A stretch of 64,000 nt of DNA from Clostridiales bacterium (GCA_004557245.1 SFEL01000006.1:54971-118970), one strand, 5' to 3'; positions 33,721 to 42,624 are shown, counted from the first letter of the stretch. The notes: generated from the letters alone by a model not told the origin. Made by a program: numbers and translations.

Positions 33721-33775
33721 AATAAAAAAACCTTTCAAATAACAATATCCAGAACATTATAAACCCAGGAAGCTA

Positions 33776-33805
33776 TTGACGCAACGCAATAGTTTATGTT
33801 AAGAT
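33776..33805 (+). promoter_or_regulatory. Sigma-A-type promoter of metK
   Basis: TTGACG, an 18-base spacer, TAAGAT. The start near 33812 precedes the riboswitch. Confidence 0.7.
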
Positions 33806-33827
33806 ATACCGCGAAAACCGAATATGC

Positions 33828-33923
33828 CTTATCAAGAGTGGTTGAGGGAACGGCCCTGTGAAACCCGGCAACCTGCCAATGCGGCAAGGTGCCAATTCCG
33901 TCGGCGATATGCCGGAAGATGAG
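33828..33923 (+). promoter_or_regulatory. SAM-I (S-box) riboswitch
   Basis: The core has CTTATCAAGAG at the 5' P1 strand, GAGGGA-ACGGCCC, TGAAACCCGGCAACC, AAGGTGCCAATTCC and GATGAG at the 3' P1 strand. These are the conserved S-box elements in the right order. SAM binding holds P1 together. The GATGAG strand can instead pair with CTCATC in the terminator, which makes an antiterminator. Confidence 0.95.
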
Positions 33924-33936
33924 CTAACGAAAAGTG

Positions 33937-33968
33937 AACCTCATCTGCGTATGAGGTTTTAATTTTTT
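33937..33968 (+). terminator. SAM-responsive terminator of metK
   Basis: Eight-base arms (AACCTCAT and ATGAGGTT) with a T-rich tail. It forms when SAM is bound, shutting off metK. Confidence 0.85.
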
Positions 33969-33989
33969 ATTCGGAGGAATTTTGAACCA

Positions 33990-35162
33990 ATGAAGCGACT
34001 TTTTACATCTGAATCGGTTACTGAGGGACACCCCGATAAGGTATGCGACAGCATATCCGATGCGGTGCTGGACGCCTATATCGCACAGGATCCCTATTCA
34101 CGCGTGGCCTGTGAGTGCGCCGCCACCACCGGCACCGTAATGGTAATGGGGGAGATAACCTCAAAAGGCAGCGTGGACGTTAAGGACATAATACGCCGCA
34201 CAATAGACAGTATAGGCTACAACAAGCCGGAATACGGCTTTGACTGCAACGAGCTTGAACTCATAGTAAAGCTGGACTCACAGTCGCCCGATATAGCCAT
34301 GGGAGTGGACAAGTCTCTCGAGGCCAAGGATGGGGATAACGACAGGCTGTTTTCCACCGGCGCGGGGGATCAGGGTATGATGTTCGGCTTCGCCTGTGAC
34401 GAAACTGAGGAGCTTATGCCCTTGCCTATAGCCCTTTCCCATAAGCTTACCATGCGCCTTACAGAAGCACGCAAGAGCGGCGAGCTGAGCTATCTCAGGC
34501 CGGACGGCAAGAGCCAGGTCACGGTAAATTATGAGGATGGCAGACCGGTATCCGTAGACGCGGTAGTCATCTCTGCTCAGCACGATCCGGATATCCCCAT
34601 GGAGCAGCTCCGCAAGGATATAACGGAAAAGGTAATACTGAAGGTCATACCCGAGAAGTATCTTATACCCGAAACAAAGATATTTGTGAACCCCACAGGC
34701 CGCTTTGTCATAGGCGGCCCCCACGGCGACAGCGGCCTTACCGGCCGGAAGATAATCGTCGACACCTACGGCGGCTACATACCACACGGCGGCGGCGCGT
34801 TCTCGGGCAAGGACCCCACCAAGGTGGACAGGAGCGCGGCCTATGCCGCACGCTACGCCGCTAAGAATATAGTGGCGGCAGGGCTGGCAAAGCGCTGCGA
34901 AATACAGATAGCCTATGCCATAGGAGTGGCGGAGCCGGTATCCGTTTACGTCGACACAAAGGGCACCGGGATAATACCCGACGACGAGATACAGAAGAAG
35001 CTTCTCAGGTGCTTCGACTTCAGGCCGGAGGCCATAATAGAGCGCCTGGAGCTGAGGAGGCCCATTTACGGAAAGACCGCAGCCTACGGCCACTTCGGCA
35101 GAACGGATATAGACCTTCCCTGGGAGCATACCGACATGGCGGAAGCGCTGAAAAAAGCATAA
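33990..35162 (+). CDS. metK: S-adenosylmethionine synthase
   Basis: A 390-residue enzyme that makes SAM from methionine and ATP. The start FTSESVTEGHPDKVCD, the GAGDQGMMFG loop and the C-terminal GGGAFSGKDPTKVDRSAAY are diagnostic. The riboswitch upstream gives direct feedback by its own product. Full length. It is monocistronic, ending in a GC-rich hairpin. Confidence 0.98.
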   Translation: MKRLFTSESVTEGHPDKVCDSISDAVLDAYIAQDPYSRVACECAATTGTVMVMGEITSKGSVDVKDIIRRTIDSIGYNKPEYGFDCNELELIVKLDSQSPDIAMGVDKSLEAKDGDNDRLFSTGAGDQGMMFGFACDETEELMPLPIALSHKLTMRLTEARKSGELSYLRPDGKSQVTVNYEDGRPVSVDAVVISAQHDPDIPMEQLRKDITEKVILKVIPEKYLIPETKIFVNPTGRFVIGGPHGDSGLTGRKIIVDTYGGYIPHGGGAFSGKDPTKVDRSAAYAARYAAKNIVAAGLAKRCEIQIAYAIGVAEPVSVYVDTKGTGIIPDDEIQKKLLRCFDFRPEAIIERLELRRPIYGKTAAYGHFGRTDIDLPWEHTDMAEALKKA

Positions 35163-35179
35163 TTGCAAATGTTTTGCAA

Positions 35180-35214
35180 AAAGGGGCCGGCGAAGTTGAT
35201 TCCCGGACCCCTTT
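35180..35214 (+). terminator. Possible terminator after metK
   Basis: Arms AAAGGGGCCGG and CCGG-a-CCCCTTT form a stable stem with one bulge, but no clear T-run follows. Confidence 0.55.
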
Positions 35215-35225
35215 GAGGTTATAAT
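35196..35225 (+). promoter_or_regulatory. Promoter embedded in the metK terminator
   Basis: TTGATT, an 18-base spacer, TATAAT. The spacer holds the 3' arm of the hairpin. Confidence 0.6.
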
Positions 35226-35257
35226 CTACATATAAAACAGACGAGGAGGAAGTATCA

Positions 35258-35671
35258 GTGGTTCGTGTCATCTTTGGCGAAAAGGGGACGGGCAATTCAA
35301 AGCGCATTATCCAAATGGCAAATGACTCGGTAGATGAAACTCAGGGCAGCGTGGTATTTATTGACGCGGAGGGCCAGTATCTTTTCGATCTCAAGCATGC
35401 GATACGCTTTATAGACGCGGGACACTACAACATAAACAGCCCCAAGATGTTCTACGGCTTCCTTGCGGGCATAGCGGCTCAGGATTTCGATCTCCAGAGG
35501 ATATACGTGGATGGCTTCAGGAAGCTGGTAAAGCACCCGCTGAATGAACTGGAAGCAATGTTCGCACAGATACAGGATTTTGCGGATAAGAGCGGTATAG
35601 ACATATTCATAGGCGTCAGCGAAGATGGGGGAGAAATGCCCCATTACCTGAAAAAATACGTGTGCGGATAG
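35258..35671 (+). CDS. Conserved small protein with unusual P-loop
   Basis: A 137-residue cytosolic protein. It starts with GTG and has the N-terminal motif GEKGTGNSKRI, a Walker A-like loop with Asn before Ser-Lys, then VVFID as a possible second strand with an acidic end. The C-terminal half has an alpha/beta pattern with IYVDGF and IFIGVSED. It looks like a shortened P-loop NTPase core. Members occur in Clostridia without a known role. AGGAGGA precedes the start. It has its own promoter and terminator. Confidence 0.7.
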   Translation: MVRVIFGEKGTGNSKRIIQMANDSVDETQGSVVFIDAEGQYLFDLKHAIRFIDAGHYNINSPKMFYGFLAGIAAQDFDLQRIYVDGFRKLVKHPLNELEAMFAQIQDFADKSGIDIFIGVSEDGGEMPHYLKKYVCG

Positions 35672-35698
35672 ACATATTATATAAAATTATACGGAATT

Positions 35699-35726
35699 GA
35701 GCGGCACGAGTGCCGCTCTTTGTTTT
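35699..35726 (+). terminator. Terminator after the P-loop protein gene
   Basis: Eight-base perfect arms with a CGAG loop, followed by TTTGTTTT. Confidence 0.8.
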
Positions 35727-35730
35727 AGTG

Positions 35731-35739
35731 TGGTATAAT
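35731..35739 (+). promoter_or_regulatory. Extended -10 promoter of sdaAB-sdaAA
   Basis: TGGTATAAT is an extended -10. No convincing -35 at 17 bp. Confidence 0.5.
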
Positions 35740-35777
35740 TACAGAAGCATTTTGGATTTTTTTGCGGGGGATAAAAT

Positions 35778-36479
35778 ATGCTGAACATTTTTGATATATT
35801 AGGGCCTGTGATGATAGGCCCGTCAAGTTCGCATACCGCGGGGGCCGCACGCATGGGAAACATGGCCCGTACACTGCTGGGCAGCGAGCCTGTGGAGGCG
35901 AAGATACATCTTCACGGTTCCTTTGCCGAGACGGGCAAGGGCCACGGCACCGACCGCGCCATCGTTGGAGGGCTGCTGGGCATGAAGCCTGACGACAGCC
36001 ACATACCCTTCGCTTTCGACGAGGCGAAGGAGAGGGGCTTAAAATATGAAATAGATGCTGTTGCGCTGCGGAATGCGCACCCGAATACTGCGGTGATAGA
36101 GCTTACGGGCGCAGACGGCAAGCAGCTTGTCATGCAGGCCTCATCTATAGGCGGCGGCAGGATAGTCGTCAACAAGCTGGACGGTATAGATGTGAACTTT
36201 ACCGGCAATTTCAATACTCTCGTCATACGCAATCAGGACGAAAACGGCGCGGTGGCGGCGGTAACGTCCATACTCAGCCAGATAAGGGTAAATGTGGCCA
36301 ACATGAGCCTCTGCCGCCATAAACGGGGAGGCGATGCGCTTATGGTTATAGAGACGGATCAGCATGTAAAACCCAATCAGGTAGAGTTTCTGAGCGAGCT
36401 TCCCGGAATAATTTCCGTGACCTATTACGACAAGGAGGAAGAGGACGATGGCTCTCGATTCGATGAAGGAAATATTTGA
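35778..36479 (+). CDS. sdaAB: L-serine dehydratase, beta subunit
   Basis: A 233-residue subunit of the iron-sulfur L-serine deaminase. The N-terminal part has the motif IGPSSSHTAGAARMG and GHGTDRAIVGGLLGM, which form the serine site. A C-terminal ACT-like domain (about 145-220) may be regulatory. It overlaps sdaAA by 32 bases, so the two are translated together. The enzyme makes pyruvate and ammonia. Confidence 0.96.
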   Translation: MLNIFDILGPVMIGPSSSHTAGAARMGNMARTLLGSEPVEAKIHLHGSFAETGKGHGTDRAIVGGLLGMKPDDSHIPFAFDEAKERGLKYEIDAVALRNAHPNTAVIELTGADGKQLVMQASSIGGGRIVVNKLDGIDVNFTGNFNTLVIRNQDENGAVAAVTSILSQIRVNVANMSLCRHKRGGDALMVIETDQHVKPNQVEFLSELPGIISVTYYDKEEEDDGSRFDEGNI

Positions 36480-37326
36480 CCAGATGGAGCGGGAGAACAT
36501 ACCCTTCTGGGAGGTCGTATTGCAGGCCGACATGGAGGAGCGGCAGGTGACGCGCAAGCAGTCCATGGCCAAGATGCTCATCACCTGGCAGGCGATGGAG
36601 GACGCAGCAGACACATATACCGGCACGCGAAAGAGCGTCAGCGGCCTGGTGGGCGGCGACGGCATTAAAATGCGCCAATACGCCATGCGCGGCGCCGCCA
36701 TGTCCGGCGGTTATGTATGCGATGTTATAGCGGAGGCTCTCAGCATGGCGGAGTCAAACGCATGCATGCGGCGCATAGTGGCGGCGCCTACTGCGGGAGC
36801 CTGTGGAGTGCTGCCGGCGGTGCTGCTGCCCCTTTGCAATTATGAAGAGCTCACTCAGCATCAGCTTCTGGAAGCGCTGTATGTGGCCAGCGGAATAGGC
36901 GCGGTAATTGCACACCGGGCCTGTATATCCGGCGCCGCGGGCGGATGCCAGGCCGAGATAGGCACTGCTGCGGCTATGGCGGCTGGGGCGCTGGTAGCCA
37001 TAAAGGGCGGCACGGGCGCGCAGATAGGTCACGCGGTGGCCATGGCCCTGAAGAACCTGATGGGCCTTATATGCGACCCTGTGGCAGGCCTTGTGGAGGT
37101 GCCCTGCGTGAAGCGCAACGTAATAGGCGCGGTAGACGCGGTCAGCGCCGCAGATATGGCCCTTGCAGGTGTGGAGAGCCGCATACCCGTGGACGAGGTG
37201 ATAGACGCCATGGGCGACGTGGGCAGGCGCATGCCTGTGGAATTCAGGGAGACAGCCCTGGGCGGTCTTGCCACGACGCCTACCGGTCAGGCGATAAAAC
37301 ACTGCATGAATGAAAAAGAAGAATAA
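36448..37326 (+). CDS. sdaAA: L-serine dehydratase, alpha subunit
   Basis: A 292-residue catalytic subunit. The cluster cysteines are in APTAGACGVLP, CISGAAGGCQAEIG and the later DPVAGLVEVPCVKR. The [4Fe-4S] cluster is oxygen-sensitive and binds serine directly (family knowledge), which suits an anaerobe. GGAAGAGG lies before the ATG. It forms a complex with SdaAB. D-serine dehydratase is encoded 1.4 kb downstream. Confidence 0.97.
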   Translation: MALDSMKEIFDQMERENIPFWEVVLQADMEERQVTRKQSMAKMLITWQAMEDAADTYTGTRKSVSGLVGGDGIKMRQYAMRGAAMSGGYVCDVIAEALSMAESNACMRRIVAAPTAGACGVLPAVLLPLCNYEELTQHQLLEALYVASGIGAVIAHRACISGAAGGCQAEIGTAAAMAAGALVAIKGGTGAQIGHAVAMALKNLMGLICDPVAGLVEVPCVKRNVIGAVDAVSAADMALAGVESRIPVDEVIDAMGDVGRRMPVEFRETALGGLATTPTGQAIKHCMNEKEE

Positions 37327-37335
37327 AAGCATATT

Positions 37336-37362
37336 CCCGGCAGCTTGCCGGGCTGTTTTTTT
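37336..37362 (+). terminator. Terminator of sdaAB-sdaAA
   Basis: CCCGGCA and TGCCGGG arms with a 3-base loop, then an eight-base run of Ts. Confidence 0.9.
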
Positions 37363-37403
37363 GCCGCAAAGTGGTGCAAAAAGACACTTTGGGCGCCCTT
37401 TAT

Positions 37404-37432
37404 TTGACTAACATAGATAAAATTGGTAAAAT
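37404..37432 (+). promoter_or_regulatory. Sigma-A-type promoter of the CtpA-like gene
   Basis: TTGACT, a 17-base spacer, TAAAAT. Confidence 0.75.
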
Positions 37433-37482
37433 ACGCATAACAATGAGGTGGCGAAGCCAATTATTTTCGGAGGTAATTGCCA

Positions 37483-38721
37483 ATGAGGTCCTTTCCAAGG
37501 ACGATACTATACGCGGTAGCGGGAGTGCTTGTCATAGCGCTGATATCCTCCGCGCTTACCATGATCATAATGAACAGGACGTCTGGAGACAGGGTGGTGA
37601 TGTCGGCTGAAGAATACTCTGAGTTCAGCCAGATAGCGGCGTTGGACGACGTGATGGACAGCATTGAAAAAGAATACTACGCCGAGGTGCCCTCCCGGGA
37701 AAAGATGATAGCAGGGGCGGCAAACGGCATGCTGGACACGCTCGATGACCCATACGCCAGATATTACACCGCCGAGGAGTACGAGGAATACCTTGCCGCC
37801 ATAAACGGAGAGTACTACGGCATAGGCCTGCTGGTAGGTCAGCCTAACGAGACGGGCTCCGAGGTGCTTGAGGTCTATCAGGGCAGTACGTCAGAGAGCG
37901 CCGGCATAAAGGTGGGCGACATCATAACCGCCGTGAACGGAACCAACGTGGCGAATATGGATCTGGACGATCTAAGGGCATTGATAGACGCAAAGAAAGC
38001 TGATGGCGTGCAGCTTTCCATACTGCGGGGCAGCGAGACGCTTGATATAACGGTCACCGGCGGCAACATAACAGTAAAGCACGTGGATTCAGCCCTCTTT
38101 AACGACAGAACCGGATACATTTATGTGAGCATGTTCACCGGCAACTGTGCGGACGAGTTTGAGAACGCAATAAAGGACCTTAAGAGCCGCAACATGAAGT
38201 CGCTTGTGATAGACCTGCGTAACAATCCCGGCGGTTCGCTGGATATAGTCGTAAGGGTAGGCGAGATACTGCTGGGCAAGGGCATGCGCATCGTGAGCGT
38301 TGGTCCTACGGATTCCACCGAGGAAACGGTATATAACGGCAAGGGCAGCGCCATAGGCGTGCCTGTAGCGGTTATAGTGAATGAGAACTCCGCATCGGCC
38401 AGCGAGATACTTGCGGCGGCCATACAGGAAAACGAGATAGGCGTAGTTGTGGGGACCAACACATACGGCAAGGGTGTTGTGCAGACCACGTCATACATGG
38501 AATCCACCGGCGGCTGGCTCAAGATCACTACCGACGCTTATTATACCCCCAACGGCAACAACATAAACGGCGTGGGGATTTCACCCGATATTTTAATGGA
38601 GCTGCCGGAGCAGTATCGCAGAATGGCCATACCGGAACTTGTAAAGAACCACCAGAAGGAGGACACTCAGCTCTGGGAGGCACTTGACTATGTACGGGAA
38701 AGGGCCAACGAGGTATCGTAA
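37483..38721 (+). CDS. C-terminal processing peptidase, S41A family
   Basis: A 412-residue membrane-anchored serine protease. An N-terminal hydrophobic anchor (about 8-30) precedes a PDZ domain (about 110-190) with GIGLLVG and SAGIKVGDII. The S41 core has the Ser in NENSASASEI and the Lys in NTYGKGVVQ, which form the Ser-Lys pair. CtpA/CtpB-type proteases trim C-termini of envelope proteins; CtpB takes part in SigK activation in Bacillus. I chose the ATG at 37483 with GGAGGT 8 bases upstream. dsdA follows after 32 bases. Confidence 0.93.
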   Translation: MRSFPRTILYAVAGVLVIALISSALTMIIMNRTSGDRVVMSAEEYSEFSQIAALDDVMDSIEKEYYAEVPSREKMIAGAANGMLDTLDDPYARYYTAEEYEEYLAAINGEYYGIGLLVGQPNETGSEVLEVYQGSTSESAGIKVGDIITAVNGTNVANMDLDDLRALIDAKKADGVQLSILRGSETLDITVTGGNITVKHVDSALFNDRTGYIYVSMFTGNCADEFENAIKDLKSRNMKSLVIDLRNNPGGSLDIVVRVGEILLGKGMRIVSVGPTDSTEETVYNGKGSAIGVPVAVIVNENSASASEILAAAIQENEIGVVVGTNTYGKGVVQTTSYMESTGGWLKITTDAYYTPNGNNINGVGISPDILMELPEQYRRMAIPELVKNHQKEDTQLWEALDYVRERANEVS

Positions 38722-38753
38722 ATAAACAATACTCTTTTAGAGAGGAGCTTTAT

Positions 38754-40079
38754 ATGCAGCTTAGCGAGCTTATAAAAAAAGATCCTGCAATCGAGCGCGT
38801 TGCAAAGGCGGAGGAGGTCATCTGGTTTAATCCGGGCCTTCGGTGCCGGGACGCCGCATTTGAAGGCATCAGCCTTACCATGGCGGACATTGACGACGCC
38901 GAGGCGCGGCTCAGGCGCTTCGCACCCTTCATAATGCGCTGTTTCCCGGAAACTGCAGGCAACGGCGGCATTATAGAATCCCCTCTCACCGAGGTGGAGC
39001 ATGTGAGGCAGCGGCTCAACGGACACGGCGGCGGCATAGGCGGCCGGCTGCTCCTCAAGCGGGACAGCGACCTCGCCATTGCAGGCTCCGTAAAGGCACG
39101 GGGAGGCATATACGAGATACTAAAGCACACCGAGGAGATCGCACTCGAAAAGGGCCTTCTCAGTGGATATGACGATGACTATGCGAAGCTGGCCGGCGAC
39201 GAATGCCGCGGGGTGTTTTCGCAGTACACCGTTCAGGTGGGCTCCACCGGCAACCTTGGCCTTTCCATAGGAATAATGAGTGCGGCGGTAGGGTATAAGG
39301 TAATAGTACATATGTCCGCCGATGCCAAGCAGTGGAAGAAGGATCTGCTGCGAAGCAAAGGCGTGAAGGTAGTGGAGTATAAGTCGGACTATTCAGAGGC
39401 GGTGAAGCGTGGCAGGGAGCTGTCCGACGCCGATCCCATGAGCTACTTTGTGGACGACGAGAATTCCGTCGCGTTGTTCCTGGGCTATGCCGTAGCGGCT
39501 AAGCGGCTGAAGGCACAGCTTGAGGATATGGGCATAGAGATAGACGAAAACAGGCCGCTGATAGCTTACATACCCTGCGGCGTAGGCGGCGCGCCGGGGG
39601 GCATTGCTTTCGGGCTCAGGCTGCTCTTTGGGGACAACGCTCATGTGTTCTTCGTAGAGCCTACTCAGGCGCCCTGCATGCTGCTTGGCATGGCAAGCGG
39701 ACTGAACAATAAGATATGCGTGCAGGACGTGGGCCTTACCGGGCTGACTCACGCCGACGGACTTGCGGTAGGCAGGCCCTCAGGTTTCGTGGGCGGCGTA
39801 ATGAAGACGCTGCTTGCGGGCGAAATGACGGTGGAGGATTATAAGCTGTACGATTATATGCGGGCGCTGCTGGATACCGAGGGCATATTCATAGAGCCTT
39901 CCTCCTGCGCCGCGTTTGAAGGCCCCATGAAGCTCTGTTCAAGGGAAGGGGAGGAATACATAGGGCGGCACGGCCTTGAGGATAAGATGCAAAACGCCAT
40001 ACATATCCCATGGGCCACAGGCGGCAGGCTGGTGCCGGAAGAAATAAGAAAAGAGTACATGAGTACCTATCTAAAATAA
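38754..40079 (+). CDS. dsdA: D-serine dehydratase
   Basis: A 441-residue pyridoxal-phosphate enzyme that deaminates D-serine to pyruvate and ammonia. The PLP Lys is in GSVKARGGI, the phosphate loop in GSTGNLGLSIG, and the tail includes PSSCAAFEG. This is the bacterial DsdA type (fold II). GAGAGGAG lies before the start. With sdaAB-sdaAA upstream, the cluster removes both serine forms. No D-serine permease or DsdC regulator is adjacent. Confidence 0.95.
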   Translation: MQLSELIKKDPAIERVAKAEEVIWFNPGLRCRDAAFEGISLTMADIDDAEARLRRFAPFIMRCFPETAGNGGIIESPLTEVEHVRQRLNGHGGGIGGRLLLKRDSDLAIAGSVKARGGIYEILKHTEEIALEKGLLSGYDDDYAKLAGDECRGVFSQYTVQVGSTGNLGLSIGIMSAAVGYKVIVHMSADAKQWKKDLLRSKGVKVVEYKSDYSEAVKRGRELSDADPMSYFVDDENSVALFLGYAVAAKRLKAQLEDMGIEIDENRPLIAYIPCGVGGAPGGIAFGLRLLFGDNAHVFFVEPTQAPCMLLGMASGLNNKICVQDVGLTGLTHADGLAVGRPSGFVGGVMKTLLAGEMTVEDYKLYDYMRALLDTEGIFIEPSSCAAFEGPMKLCSREGEEYIGRHGLEDKMQNAIHIPWATGGRLVPEEIRKEYMSTYLK

Positions 40080-40103
40080 AGAGGCGCATAAAGCGCCTTT
40101 TTA
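40078..40103 (+). terminator. Terminator of dsdA
   Basis: AGGCGC and GCGCCT arms with a 5-base loop, followed by TTTTTATTTT. Confidence 0.8.
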
Positions 40104-40116
40104 TTTTGCGTAAGTG

Positions 40117-40332
40117 TCAGTCTGCACTGTCATCGTGGTGGCGTATGCCGTCACGACGGAACAGCAGCGATATGCCCCATACTCCTGCAAGGCCTACAAG
40201 CGTATAGATAATGCGGGCGAAGGTGCCGCTCATGCCGCCAAAGAGGCTGGCCACAAGGTCAAACTGGAAGAGGCCCACCAGGCCCCAGTTCAGCGCGCCT
40301 ATGATGACGAGTATAAGTGCCAGTGTATCCAT
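40117..40332 (-). CDS. DUF378 membrane protein
   Basis: A 71-residue protein with two membrane segments. The conserved start ALILVIIGALNWGLVGLF and the later RIIYTLVGLAGVWG are the family signature. The C-terminus is charged, with HHDD. Function unknown. It has an AGGAG ribosome site. It faces dsdA across a shared hairpin. Confidence 0.93.
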   Translation of the reverse strand: MDTLALILVIIGALNWGLVGLFQFDLVASLFGGMSGTFARIIYTLVGLAGVWGISLLFRRDGIRHHDDSAD

Positions 40333-40415
40333 ATGATGTCTCCTTAAAACTCCTTTGCTTTGATGGGCTTATTCTGCCCGGCAGGATACACATAATACAA
40401 GGAAAATAATGGCTT

Positions 40416-40688
40416 TTATTTTTTCTTTGGATAGAATATTTCTATTTCAAACTTATCGAAATCCACCGGCTCCATAAAGTCGTCCGCACGGAATACCACG
40501 CGGGAGAAGTCCTCCAGCTCCTTTAAATGCTTTTTGAGCATAACGGGGCGGGATAGATCAAGCTCGTGGCAGAGCGGGCCTATGAGCTCGTCCCATTCGT
40601 CTGCCATGCCGCGCGTAAGCCCAGCGTATTCGATCGTGTGCTGTCGTATTATTTCATTGTTCTTACGAACGGTTCCCCAAAGCTTCAT
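40416..40688 (-). CDS. Hypothetical cytosolic protein (90 aa)
   Basis: A soluble 90-residue protein without a recognised domain. It starts with MKLWGTVRKNNEIIRQ and ends with a basic PKKK tail. The middle has a helical DEWDELIGPLCHELDL region and a DFSRVVFRADDF strand. Proteins of this size with a similar N-terminus occur in Clostridia without assigned function. GGAG precedes the start. It is the second gene after the zinc-ribbon/SH3 gene, 72 bases downstream, so co-transcription is possible. Confidence 0.75.
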   Translation of the reverse strand: MKLWGTVRKNNEIIRQHTIEYAGLTRGMADEWDELIGPLCHELDLSRPVMLKKHLKELEDFSRVVFRADDFMEPVDFDKFEIEIFYPKKK

Positions 40689-40760
40689 GCTGTCTGCTCC
40701 TCATTTCAGGGTAAAGATCAGGGCGGCGTTTCCGCCGCCCCATGTGAAGTAATCTTTAAA

Positions 40761-42536
40761 TCAGTTCTTGGTGATGTACTGCTGGGATACGAATAGTATC
40801 TTGCCGTTGTACTCTATCATGCTCCAGCCACTGCCCATGTCTTTAACGAAGGCGACCGTGGTGCCATTGGACAGCTGCATCATAGCGGTGCCACTGGTGC
40901 TGGGTTCGAGCCTTGCGTTGAGGCCGTCGGTGTTTACGGTAGCGTTGGTGGTGGTATAGGAGGCGATGTCGCTCACCTTGGTAAGGTACTTGCCGGATAC
41001 GTAAGCCGTGGTGTTATTGTAGGCGATCTTATACCAGCCATTGCTGTCTGCGCTTATAACGTAGACCTTATCGCCGCCGCCCAGCTGGCCAAGTACGTCG
41101 GAGGTATCGACCGCGTTGGCACGGACGTTCACTCCGTCGGTGTTGGCATAGTAGATGGACTTTGCATCGCCCACGTTGGCAGGCGTGGCTGCTGCATTGC
41201 CGCCGCCTGTGGGTGTGGCGCCGCCGGCTGTGTTGTAGTCGACGATGAAGGTCTTGCGGTTGATGGCGTAGCCGTTCTTGCGCGCCTCTATGTTGAGGGT
41301 GGTGGTGCCGGCCTCGGTTATGGTGTAGGTATAGGTGAATGAGCCGGTCTCATCGACGGGAACGGCCTCGTCGTTTACGTATATGCCGGCGGTCGTATCC
41401 TGCACAACGCCCGCTATCTCAACCACCGGATTGCTGACCGAGAAATTCTCGGTGTTGGGGCTGGTAACAGTCATGTCTATGACCGGTATGCTTATAAGTA
41501 TGGGGTTGGCAAAGGTAACGGGTTCACTTTCGCCCTTCTTATTTATGACGGTAATATTTGGTGTAACCGCCAGGTAGCCATCTGCGGTGAGCTCATCGGG
41601 ATCCACAGGCTCGCTGGGGATCCAGAGCTGCTCGGGAATGCCAAAGGTGACGGACTTGCCGGATATGGGTTCCTCTTTTACTATGGAGCCTCCCTCGAAG
41701 CGCACTATGCTCTTCTTCTTGGCGTACACGGTGATGTTGTAAGCCTTATCGCCGGAGGCAGTGGTAGTCTCCTCGATCTTTGCTTCGCCGGTGATGGAGG
41801 ACTTGCCGGAGCCTATGCCGCCGCTTACGAGCTTGATCACGCCGAATGCGATGGCGCCAAGCAGCAGTATGCCGCCAAGTATCATGGCCAGAAGCTTTAT
41901 GTTGAGGCTGCTCCTCCTGCGGCGGGAGGGCGTGCTCTTCCTGGAGGCGGAGGCGCGCGGAGCGGTACGGGAGGCGGGGCGCTGTGCCGGAGCAGCCTTC
42001 TTATTGCCGCCGGCGCGCTTGCTGCGTCTGTCGTCGGTCTCCGTGTAGTCATAAGAGAACATTCTGTCATCTATAGGATCGGCATATTTTATGCCGCTCT
42101 GGGATGGCTGCTGGGGGGTGGAATATGAACCGGACCAGGCGGAAGAAGCGGCGGATACTGCCGCGGCAGATACGGCGTCGCCTATCCTTGCGCCGCAGGA
42201 GTTGCAGAAACGCTGGCCTTCAATAAGCCGTGCGCCGCACTTGGGGCAGACGGGGCCGGACTGTACTGCGGACTGACGGGGCTGCTGAACGGGCTGAGCA
42301 GGCTGAACCGTCTCCTCGGCTTTGCCGTTCAAAAAGTCCGCGGGTATATCGTTTTCTGAAATAGTATTGGCGTTGAATTCGGGTTTTGCCCAAACGGGGG
42401 AGCGAACGAAGCTGCGGGGGGAGGCGGGAGCCTCTGCGCCGTTATCGGCATTGTCGCTGCCGTGCAGGGGAGCGGAACACTTTTTGCAGTACTCGAGGTA
42501 GTCCTCGTTGTTGGTGCCGCATACCTTACATATCAT
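40761..42536 (-). CDS. Zinc-ribbon and SH3-domain membrane protein
   Basis: A 591-residue protein. Two zinc ribbons sit in the N-terminal cytoplasmic part: CKVCGTNNEDY/CKKC at 3-20, and CPKCG/CNSCG near 96-115. A low-complexity basic segment (SRTAPRASASRKSTPSRRRR) leads to one membrane helix (about 217-238). Outside are an Ig-like region and two SH3b repeats (about 455-510 and 525-588). SH3b repeats usually bind cell wall peptidoglycan. It may link a cytosolic signal to the wall, but the role is not known. GGAGG lies before the ATG. Confidence 0.87.
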   Translation of the reverse strand: MICKVCGTNNEDYLEYCKKCSAPLHGSDNADNGAEAPASPRSFVRSPVWAKPEFNANTISENDIPADFLNGKAEETVQPAQPVQQPRQSAVQSGPVCPKCGARLIEGQRFCNSCGARIGDAVSAAAVSAASSAWSGSYSTPQQPSQSGIKYADPIDDRMFSYDYTETDDRRSKRAGGNKKAAPAQRPASRTAPRASASRKSTPSRRRRSSLNIKLLAMILGGILLLGAIAFGVIKLVSGGIGSGKSSITGEAKIEETTTASGDKAYNITVYAKKKSIVRFEGGSIVKEEPISGKSVTFGIPEQLWIPSEPVDPDELTADGYLAVTPNITVINKKGESEPVTFANPILISIPVIDMTVTSPNTENFSVSNPVVEIAGVVQDTTAGIYVNDEAVPVDETGSFTYTYTITEAGTTTLNIEARKNGYAINRKTFIVDYNTAGGATPTGGGNAAATPANVGDAKSIYYANTDGVNVRANAVDTSDVLGQLGGGDKVYVISADSNGWYKIAYNNTTAYVSGKYLTKVSDIASYTTTNATVNTDGLNARLEPSTSGTAMMQLSNGTTVAFVKDMGSGWSMIEYNGKILFVSQQYITKN

Positions 42537-42624
42537 ATAAAAATCCTCCTACAAGGTTGTGGTCAAGGGACAAGGGGGCATATTGCAGCCGCCGCCGTTG
42601 ACTTTGCATATCTATTCGAAGATA

